The notes below the pieces were generated by a model. That model did not search any database. It was given only the letters and a program-made list of their open reading frames with translations, and had not been told where the DNA came from. The position numbers were made by a program, and so were the translations under genes. Positions 19,076-26,300 of a DNA stretch of 64,000 nucleotides are shown here, in pieces. Source of the DNA: Clostridium yunnanense. Lineage in GTDB: Bacteria; Bacillota; Clostridia; Clostridiales; Clostridiaceae. Location: contig NZ_JAENHN010000006.1 in NCBI RefSeq assembly GCF_016595795.1, positions 186,001-250,000 on the forward strand, in the 5' to 3' direction. How positions within the stretch are numbered: position 1 is the first letter of the stretch; the number at the start of each line of letters is the position of its first letter.

Positions 19076-19465
19076 ATGGCATATGAACACTCAAAAGGAC
19101 CTTATGATGACTATAATGACTTTGATGACCTTAATGAAAGATGTGTTGACCCATCCACTGAACAAAGGCATGTTCATGAATTCTTAGGAAGCACACGACT
19201 TGCTGAAGAAAATGATGAAAGACACAATCATCGTTTTGCAGGAGTCACAGGACAAGCTATACCATGTGGAAGATCACATGTTCATAGATTGTATGTAAAC
19301 ACTGACTTTTTTGATCATTTTCATGTGATAAGCATGACTACTGGACCAGCAATTGATGTTGGAAATGGTAAACACGTTCATTTAGTTACTGGTTGCACAA
19401 CAACTAATGATGGTCATCGCCACAGATTTATATTTACAACACTAATTGAAAGTCCATTGACTTAA
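19076..19465 (+). CDS. YmaF family protein
   Basis: 129 aa, His-rich protein of the YmaF family. Repeated short units each carry His pairs (QRHVHEFLG, ERHNHRFAG, RSHVHRLYV, KHVHLVTG, GHRHRFIF), which suggests metal binding. Function is not established; in Bacillus ymaF is a sporulation-associated locus of unknown role. AAAGGAG before the ATG; monocistronic with its own terminator. Confidence 0.88.
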   Translation: MAYEHSKGPYDDYNDFDDLNERCVDPSTEQRHVHEFLGSTRLAEENDERHNHRFAGVTGQAIPCGRSHVHRLYVNTDFFDHFHVISMTTGPAIDVGNGKHVHLVTGCTTTNDGHRHRFIFTTLIESPLT

Positions 19466-19473
19466 TATTTTAC

Positions 19474-19497
19474 GGAGAGGGATACCTCTCCTTTTTA
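19474..19497 (+). terminator. Terminator after the YmaF gene
   Basis: GGAGAGG/CCTCTCC arms with a T5 run. Confidence 0.88.
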
Positions 19498-19729
19498 TTT
19501 CTATTAAGCAAAATAATATATAAGCTGTAAAAATATTATTAATAAAAATATTTAAACACCACTAAAGTAATGAATAATATCTTTTTCTGTTGGGAAAATA
19601 ATACTATGGGATTTTATATACTAATGAACAATTCAAATTCCAAGTTATTTTACACTTTACTTATTGTTACTAAATGAACATAAACAATGCATTAAATTTT
19701 AATTAATTTGCTTAAATCTAATTTGAGAG

Positions 19730-20173
19730 GTGATTTTTATTCTTTTAAATATTCTTTTAGGTTTTATCATCCCATGGATAGTAACATTGGTTATTGTTAA
19801 AGATCGAAAAATCATTTATATTACAGCTCCTTTAGCTAGTATGTTAGCTTTTTTCATTAACGATTTTGGGTTTTATTTTTTCTGGAACCTCTACCCATTT
19901 GAGCTATCTGATCTTGCTGGAACACCCTTTAATTTAGGTTTGTTTTGTACATTTCCTTGTACTTGCATATACATATGTAAAAAGCATAATTTTAATCCTT
20001 ATATAACTATGTTAATAGGTTCGTTATTAATAACTACAGCAGAAGGCTGTGGTGTATTAATGGGAAGAGTGATTTACTTTAATAATTGGAACATATTTTT
20101 TTCATTTCTATCATATTCTCTTCCACTTTTACTATGTTATAAATTCTATGAATTAGTAAATAGAAAATACTAA
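19730..20173 (+). CDS. Small multi-pass membrane protein (CBO0543-like?)
   Basis: About 147 aa with four hydrophobic helices and short charged loops. Layout and the C-terminal WNxxxSFxxYxxPL pattern (NWNIFFSFLSYSLPLLL) recall clostridial CBO0543-type proteins of unknown function; this is a resemblance only. The start is unclear: the GTG at 19730 lies inside the only good Shine-Dalgarno (GAGAGGTG), so translation may begin at the ATT codon at 19739, an unusual start. Monocistronic. Confidence 0.6.
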   Translation: MIFILLNILLGFIIPWIVTLVIVKDRKIIYITAPLASMLAFFINDFGFYFFWNLYPFELSDLAGTPFNLGLFCTFPCTCIYICKKHNFNPYITMLIGSLLITTAEGCGVLMGRVIYFNNWNIFFSFLSYSLPLLLCYKFYELVNRKY

Positions 20174-20288
20174 GTGACCATAAGTTGTTAATACCTCTTA
20201 AAACTTCAATGCTTGACATAATTAACATATCAAGCCGGACTTTAATACAACAAAAATGTAAATCAATCATTATCTTTATATTAAGATG

Positions 20289-20317
20289 TTGTAAACGTAT
20301 ATAAAAAGAGTTATAAT
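20289..20317 (+). promoter_or_regulatory. SigA-type promoter of the HIT gene
   Basis: TTGTAA (20289-20294), 17-base spacer, TATAAT (20312-20317). Confidence 0.75.
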
Positions 20318-20328
20318 ATACATATAAT

Positions 20329-20342
20329 TGCACACGTGTGCA
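20329..20342. promoter_or_regulatory. Perfect 14-bp palindrome, candidate operator
   Basis: TGCACACGTGTGCA lies at the expected transcription start, about 12 bases after the -10 and 25 bases before the HIT gene start. Position and symmetry fit a dimeric repressor site; no known regulator consensus was recognised. Confidence 0.5.
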
Positions 20343-20366
20343 AACTAATTTAATGAGGTGTTATCA

Positions 20367-20789
20367 ATGGAAAAAGATACTTGTTTTTATTGTGAAAAAG
20401 ATGAAAGATTAGATAACTTGATGCTAATGGTAAAAAAACTTAATGTTTCAACACTATATTTATTCAAAGAACAAACATATAAAGGCAGATGTGTTGTTGC
20501 TTATGATAATCATGTAAATGAATTATTTGAAATAAGCGAAAGTGAACTTGCTTTATTTATGAAAGATGTAGCAACTGCTTCAAAAGCAATTAAAACTGCA
20601 TTTGGAGCTGATAAGATGAACCTTGGTGCTTATTCAGACAAACTTCCACATCTTCACTTCCATGTTGTACCAAAGTATAAAGATGGATATAGCTGGGGTG
20701 GAACTTTCGAAATGAATCCTCCAAACAACCTTAAACTTAGCGATGAAGAATACGCAGAAATAATTACTGCGATAAAAGCAAACTTATAG
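20367..20789 (+). CDS. HIT family protein (nucleotide hydrolase/transferase-like)
   Basis: 140 aa. The histidine-triad motif HLHFHVVPK is near residue 95-103, following LGAYSDKLP. HIT proteins hydrolyse or transfer nucleotide monophosphates (AMP-lysine, Ap4A, dinucleoside polyphosphates). A CxxC pair at the N-terminus (CFYCEKDERLDNLM) is typical of HIT proteins with a structural Zn site. The ATG at 20367 has GAGGTG upstream; the GTG three codons earlier lies in that site. It has its own promoter, palindrome and terminator. Confidence 0.9.
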   Translation: MEKDTCFYCEKDERLDNLMLMVKKLNVSTLYLFKEQTYKGRCVVAYDNHVNELFEISESELALFMKDVATASKAIKTAFGADKMNLGAYSDKLPHLHFHVVPKYKDGYSWGGTFEMNPPNNLKLSDEEYAEIITAIKANL

Positions 20790-20805
20790 GCTTATTCCAT
20801 TTGCA

Positions 20806-20840
20806 TAAAAGCACTTAAGTCTTTATATAAGTGCTTTTAA
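20806..20840 (+). terminator. Terminator after the HIT gene
   Basis: AAAAGCACTTA/TAAGTGCTTTT arms followed by TTAACTAT. Confidence 0.8.
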
Positions 20841-20879
20841 CTATATTTGAAAATCATCCTATGTTTAATATAGTTGTTA

Positions 20880-20936
20880 AAATTAAGGTGTTCTTAATAA
20901 ACTCATTTAAGTATCAGATGAGTGACACCTTAATTT
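20880..20936. repeat. Nested inverted repeat
   Basis: Outer arms AAATTAAGGTGT (20880-20891) / ACACCTTAATTT (20925-20936) are perfect over 12 bp; the inner arms ACTCAT/ATGAGT add 6 bp. It may terminate the 37-aa ORF on the minus strand. It resembles the nested layout of the 96-nt repeats but not their sequence. Confidence 0.5.
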
Positions 20937-20959
20937 CAATACAGCCTAAAATCAATATT

Positions 20960-21073
20960 TTAATCCTTTGGTTTATTAGTTTTTTGCTGGCTTTTACTGC
21001 TATCAGTTCTTTTAGTGCCTATATTAGTATTTTGCTTATTTTGTTCTTTAGGATTGTTTTTTGATTTAACCAT
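20960..21073 (-). CDS. Small hydrophilic ORF, 37 aa (unrecognised)
   Basis: Lys/Asn/Gln/Ser-rich peptide beginning MVKSKNNPKEQNKQNTN and ending KTNKPKD, with the good ribosome site AAAGGAGTGA eight bases before the ATG. Composition is that of an unstructured basic peptide. It sits between the HIT gene and the left end of the prophage, so it could belong to host or phage. No family recognised. Confidence 0.45.
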   Translation of the reverse strand: MVKSKNNPKEQNKQNTNIGTKRTDSSKSQQKTNKPKD

Positions 21074-21315
21074 GATTATTCACTCCTTTCAGAAATTAGC
21101 TTTTCCTTATGAAGCTTTAATATTCACTTGAATTTTTCTACTGCATTTATAAATCTATATTAATAGAACTATAACTACAATTATTAATTTCTGTTTGTAC
21201 TAAAATCCTATCATAGTATTACCATACATAAATTCATAACTATATATGAATTTATAGAAAACATTCGCCTTCCAATTAGTTTGCACTTAAGCTTATATAT
21301 TTTAATATCTATCTC
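21074..21315. other. Left prophage boundary region
   Basis: No gene. A perfect hairpin at 21228-21255 (ATAAATTCATA/TATGAATTTAT) may end the phage lysis transcript. The left attachment site should lie about here; no convincing repeat shared with the right end was found. Confidence 0.4.
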
Positions 21316-22212
21316 CTAGACTTTTATATATCCGCTTTTAGTGAACTCACCCTTAACTGTTGTATAAACAACATGCGCCCAATCGCCAACCTTATATAAT
21401 AGAGTTGCCTTTTCATTTGCTCCGAGCGATCCTATTAATACCCCATTTGGAACATCATATGTTGAAACCTCTCTACTATTATTTTGCCAATTGTAAGGTG
21501 CTAGGTATTTTATTAATCTACTATTTGTTATATATCCCTTTCTAATCCCTGAAGGTGTTGGATACTCAATTTCTACTAATTGCTTAGTAAAGAAAACATT
21601 TAATACAGTAATAGAGTCTCCATCATCAACTCTTCTTCCAGGTATTACGTTTCCATCTTTATCTCTTACATAGAACCAATCCCCTTGGATTCTGGCATTA
21701 TTAGGATAAGTAAATTGAGCTTGCACAATAGTTGATTGTTCTGATGGCGTTGCAGCTATAACCTGAGAACTTATAGTTTGATTCTTCATTGCTTCTAATG
21801 GAAATTTATCTCCCGGACAAGATGTTTGATATATTTCTTTATGACCATATATATTCATATTTCTGTATCTACTCTTTATATCTTTAATAAGCTCTAATCC
21901 TGAGTTTAATTGGGCTTGAGGCATATCTTCTAGCATGTAAGACCCCTCAAAGCAAACCCCTATGCTATTAAAATTCGCTGATGGGCAATGCGAGCCTCTC
22001 CAATCTTCTTTTCGGCCTCTATAGATTGTACCATCTTTTCTAACTAGGTAATGATATCCTATTCCTGCCCACCCTCTAGCTAAATGCCAGTTGTGTATAT
22101 CATATACAGTACATTTTGTTGCCTCTGCATGATGCAGCACAATCTTTGAAGGTTTATTTTCTCCCTTTACAAAATCCCCATTCCAGTTTAGTTGACTTTC
22201 AATAATATTCAT
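21316..22212 (-). CDS. Phage endolysin: N-acetylmuramoyl-L-alanine amidase with C-terminal SH3-like domain
   Basis: 298 aa. An Amidase_2 domain (residues ~1-145) carries the metal/catalytic elements LHHAEAT, GSHCPS and SCPGDKFP, with RGWAGIGYHYLVRKDG between. The C-terminal half looks like SH3-type wall-binding repeats (KATLLYKVGDWAHVVYT near the end). AGGAGG before the ATG. It is the last gene of the lysis module, separated from the holin by a terminator, which may tune its level. It closely resembles the chromosomal amidase at 3167-3682. Confidence 0.92.
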   Translation of the reverse strand: MNIIESQLNWNGDFVKGENKPSKIVLHHAEATKCTVYDIHNWHLARGWAGIGYHYLVRKDGTIYRGRKEDWRGSHCPSANFNSIGVCFEGSYMLEDMPQAQLNSGLELIKDIKSRYRNMNIYGHKEIYQTSCPGDKFPLEAMKNQTISSQVIAATPSEQSTIVQAQFTYPNNARIQGDWFYVRDKDGNVIPGRRVDDGDSITVLNVFFTKQLVEIEYPTPSGIRKGYITNSRLIKYLAPYNWQNNSREVSTYDVPNGVLIGSLGANEKATLLYKVGDWAHVVYTTVKGEFTKSGYIKV

Positions 22213-22245
22213 TTCAATTCCTCCTAAATTTTAGTTTTTAATGTA

Positions 22246-22274
22246 AAAAAGAAGCCCTATTGAGCTTCTTGATT
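22246..22274 (-). terminator. Terminator between holin and endolysin
   Basis: GAAGC-stem hairpin followed on the minus strand by TTTTTT. Confidence 0.7.
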
Positions 22275-22280
22275 ATCATT

Positions 22281-22538
22281 TTATGTTGCTTTAATAATTG
22301 TTTGCTTAATAAGTTGATTAGTTAATACAGCTACACCAGTGGCAGCTATGCCTTGAAATACTGCTAACGCTGTGAAACCTTGCTGTAAAGTTACTGATCC
22401 AATAACTCCAATTAAAAGCAAAACCCAAGGTATTAACCAATCTTTAACTTTTGGCGTGGATTTTAGGAATATTCCTATAACATATATTCCTGCCACTAAG
22501 ATTAATAATTGTTCTGGTACAAATTTAATAATATCCAT
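22281..22538 (-). CDS. Phage holin
   Basis: 85 aa with two to three hydrophobic helices (residues ~8-25, 35-52, 58-78), a Trp-Leu-Ile-Pro turn (DWLIPWVLLLIGVIG) and a short charged end. Size, topology and place directly before the endolysin fit a phage holin that opens the membrane for lysis. Downstream of the BhlA-like gene. Confidence 0.8.
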   Translation of the reverse strand: MDIIKFVPEQLLILVAGIYVIGIFLKSTPKVKDWLIPWVLLLIGVIGSVTLQQGFTALAVFQGIAATGVAVLTNQLIKQTIIKAT

Positions 22539-22559
22539 TTAAAACACTCTCCTCAAATA

Positions 22560-22763
22560 TTATTTTTTAAATATAAAATCTTTAACTTCTTTGACATCAC
22601 CTTTGATATCCTCTATTATGTTAAACTTCTCAGTAAGTCTATCTAATAGCCCTTGATACCTCTTTTCTCTATCTCCTGTCGTTTTTAAAACATACAAAAG
22701 AAGAAATACAAATAGCGCATAGCCAAAACCTTGGCTAAGCGCTGCTTTCATTAAATCATCCAT
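22560..22763 (-). CDS. BhlA/UviB-type holin-like protein
   Basis: 67 aa: one N-terminal membrane helix (FGYALFVFLLLYVLK) followed by a charged amphipathic tail with REKRYQGLLDRL, the usual BhlA/UviB signature. These proteins act as holins or in bacteriocin release. First gene of the lysis module. Confidence 0.85.
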   Translation of the reverse strand: MDDLMKAALSQGFGYALFVFLLLYVLKTTGDREKRYQGLLDRLTEKFNIIEDIKGDVKEVKDFIFKK

Positions 22764-22814
22764 TTTACGCCTACCTTATTATTCTATTTAAACAAAAAAC
22801 TTAAAAGTCTAACA

Positions 22815-22893
22815 TTAACTCCAACCTTGTGACAATTCACCTTTTACCTTAAATTCAATATTGGAATCATTCTTATTAACTTTAAACTCTTGA
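22815..22893 (-). pseudogene. Remnant of a phage gene (C-terminal fragment)
   Basis: Open frame of about 26 codons ending FKVKGELSQGWS, without a start codon and preceded by an in-frame TAG. The reading is protein-like, and it lies between the tail genes and the lysis genes, so it is probably the end of a deleted tail-associated gene. The rest of 22764-23012 holds nothing recognisable. Confidence 0.4.
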
Positions 22894-23012
22894 GTTATCT
22901 ATAGCATAAGACTGTTTACAGTTGTTTAAACCATCTCAGATATTTCACCTTACTTGTTAAAAATACATAAAATTAAAGGACTATCTCTAGCCCTTACTTT
23001 ACCTATATCCTT

Positions 23013-23318
23013 TTATATTTCTATTGCATCTTTAAACATTTCTTCATTTTCTGTAATGTACTTATAAGCCATTGCTATATCATTTGTATTTTCAGTATTT
23101 AAAGTATCCACCGAGAGGTACTCATCAAATTTGTCCCATAAAACTTTTATTCTCCTAGTTTCAACTGGTTCATATCCTTGATTTTTAGCTTGACCTGTTA
23201 AGTAGCCACAAATAGTTATCTCAGCAGTCTTATATCTAAGATTTTTTGTTAAATTGTTTATACTCCAATACTGAACATTGATGCCTTGATTGTTGGTATA
23301 CTCTTTTTGATAAGCCAA
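23013..23318 (-). CDS. Phage protein of unknown function (tail-fibre associated)
   Basis: About 101 aa, soluble, with no recognised domain. The stretch TAEITICGYLTGQAKNQGY resembles short phage proteins encoded beside tail fibres. The TTG at 23318 fits the GGGGTG ribosome site located inside the end of the tail-fibre gene; a GTG three codons earlier lies in that site. Coupled to the tail-fibre gene, so co-expressed; possibly a tail accessory or fibre-assembly protein. Confidence 0.65.
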   Translation of the reverse strand: MAYQKEYTNNQGINVQYWSINNLTKNLRYKTAEITICGYLTGQAKNQGYEPVETRRIKVLWDKFDEYLSVDTLNTENTNDIAMAYKYITENEEMFKDAIEI

Positions 23319-23319
23319 A

Positions 23320-26300
23320 TTAAACACCCCATTTCATTGTCTGAATTTCTTCCTCAAGCTTCTCAATTTTATTTATTGCTGACTTTAACGCTGAAGCTAG
23401 ATAAGAAGTGTAGGAATATAGGTTAATCCCCTTTCTGTCTGCTCCCTCACCTCCACCTAATTGTGTAATTTCCAATGGTGCTTCATCGACCATGATACCT
23501 AAATTTAAGCTTGGTACGCCTTTGCCATTCTCATCTTTACATTCCATATTGAAATTATAAACATTAAGCCCTTTTAATCCATCGTAGGCTTGTATATCAT
23601 CATATTTAGTGATATTTGTCTTAATCTCTCTTAATGATCTATTGATAATGTTAGCACCTGAAATATACCTATTAGAGTAAACATAACTGTCAAATTCCCC
23701 TGTACTTCCTGCAAAGCCTTTGAAATAGTTGGCATCCAAGTCTCTAGCTTCTATTCTCCTCGTGTTAGTTAATAACATCAATGGTACTTGTGGTGAACTT
23801 AAACTTTCATGGTATAATCCAAAGGGTCTGTAAAAACAACCTTCATTTACATTAAAGTAAACAGAGCCATTCCCAATTTTACTTGATCCACTTGATGCAG
23901 CTAATCTACAAGCCATACCCCATTCATTATAATGAAAACCATCCTGAACCTTGAAGATGTTTCTACCTTGGCTCACAATATTAAACTGACCGTCTGTAAT
24001 AGTTAACCCATTACCATTCATTTCAACATTAGCTGTTTTGATTTCTCCAGAATGTGGTGTCCACTCTCCTGCCTTATCTCCCTCTACAAGTTGTATGTCT
24101 GTAACCCATAGTACCCAGCCTCCGTTAGTTGAACCTGAAACAGCTCCATTATGATCAAGTCTTACAAAGATATAATTAATATTTGAAGGCACTGTAAATG
24201 ATGCTGTAACCTTCTGCATCCAAACACTACTACTTCCAATCCATGGCGTCCATGTATAATTTCTGTCATTATTTGCACTACCAATAATAAAGATATCTCC
24301 ACTAGATACATTAGGTTCTTTTGCAAATCTAGCTGAAAATGTATAAGTTTTTCCCGGAATCACTTTAATAGTATCTGATTCAAGGAACCCTTCTCCAGTA
24401 GTAGATTTATACATACCAAAGCCTGTTTTTTCAGGGAAAGGACTGTAAGCATTAAGGCTAGAACCTCCCACTAACCAAACATCACCAAGCCCATTATTTC
24501 TCCAATGCTGCCCTCCCATTAGTCCTCTACCATTGAACAACAAGTTTGCTGAAGGAGTAGTCCCAAACGCAATCTTTACTGAAGTAGCATTTTGAGTTAT
24601 TAATGACGAAAAATCACCAGTACTTACCTTGTTTGTTATTGAAGTATTTGATGATATATCTAAAGAACTGCCGATATTACTAGCTAACTTATCTACAGTT
24701 ATGCTTCCTGCAGATATCCTTCCTGCATCTAAGGTTCCAGTAGTTATCTTTCCTGCATCTAAATTTGTTATTTTTGCATTTGTTATTGAACCATCTGCTA
24801 TAAGAGCAGTTGTAACAGCTAAATTAGCTATTTGTGCAGTTCCTATAGCTGCATTTGCAATATTAGTATTATTAATTGTTGCATTAGCTATCTTAGCACC
24901 TGATATAGTGGCATTAGCTATCTTAGCATTAGTTATAGTTCCATCTATAATTTGAGCTGCAGAAATAGCTGCATTGGCGATAATTCCACTACTAGCTGTT
25001 ATTGAATTGGCTGCAATTTGAGTGGCCGTAATAGTATCAGCCTGAATTTTACCTCCGTCTATTGTAGTCTGCCCTGTGTAGGTCCAGCTTTGTGATAAAT
25101 AATCCTGTTCAGTTGCTTGATACATATTAATGGAAGCAATTTGAATTGTTTTAACAGCATCGCCTATACCACTCCAGTTAGCTAATAAGTAACCTGATAT
25201 GCTTTTAAACGTCTTAGCAACGCTTGTATCTGGCAGTGCAAAAACTTGTCTCACTGTATACCAAGTATTTACTGTTAGAGTGGTTCCAGCCTTTAGTGCA
25301 TTTAATGTAAATCTATCATAGCTAGAATCTTGCCTAAATATATCAACTAAAAAACCTGCTCCGCTAGGATTTGTTCCCGATGTTAATCTGAATCTCATCT
25401 CCAGACAAAAGTATTTTAAGGCATCTAGATCTATGCCATTTGCAAAAAAGCTGGAGGTTAAATTCATACCATATTGTGTTCCAGCAGTTAAACAATTAAA
25501 TTGAGCAGTATTTGTATTATCTACTACTATTTTACTTATCCCTCCTGAGCTCCATACTGTAGCACCATCAGGATATATTCCGGACCACTTATTAAATCTT
25601 GGATTGTTTAAATATCCCCCTTGCTCTCCTGAACCTATTTTAAGTTTTTCTGTAGTAATTGATGCTGCTGCAATTAAATTTGCATCTAAAGTTCCTGTTG
25701 TTATTTTACTAGCATCCAAAGTTGATATCTTAGCATTAGTTATTGAAGCATCAACTATTTTTGCTGTTGTAATAGAACCATCTACAATTAATGCTGATGT
25801 TATTTGTGCAGTTCCTATTTTAGCTGTTGTTATAGCTCCATCCTTTATATTGGCTGTATCTATAGAAGCATTTGATATCTTAGCTCCAGTTATAGTTGCA
25901 TCTGCTATTTCTGCATTAGTTATTGTTGCATCTTGTATCTTAGCTGCTGTAATGGAAGCATCTGCAATCTTTGCATTTGTAATAGCTGCATCTGCTATAA
26001 TTCCACTGGTTGCAGTAATTGTACCTGTTGCAATCTGTACCGCTGTTATTGTATTAGCCGCTATCTCATTTCCAGTTATTGTCTTAGCAGCAATTTCTCT
26101 TGAAGTTATGGAATCGATAACTAATTTGTCTCCTGTAATTGTGTTTGCTGATATTAATGTATTTGTTATTGCTCCATTCGATATATTCCCAGTCCCTATT
26201 GTGCTTTGAGCTATTTGACTGCCTGATATAGCACCAGCTCCAATTTGCTCTTCTGTGTGCGGCTTCCATTCAGATGCAATGCTACCTCTTTGAAGCATTG

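Noticed and set aside
20208-20233. Inverted repeat GCTTGA/TCAAGC after the small membrane protein gene
   Set aside because: Six-base stem without a T-run; too weak to call a terminator.
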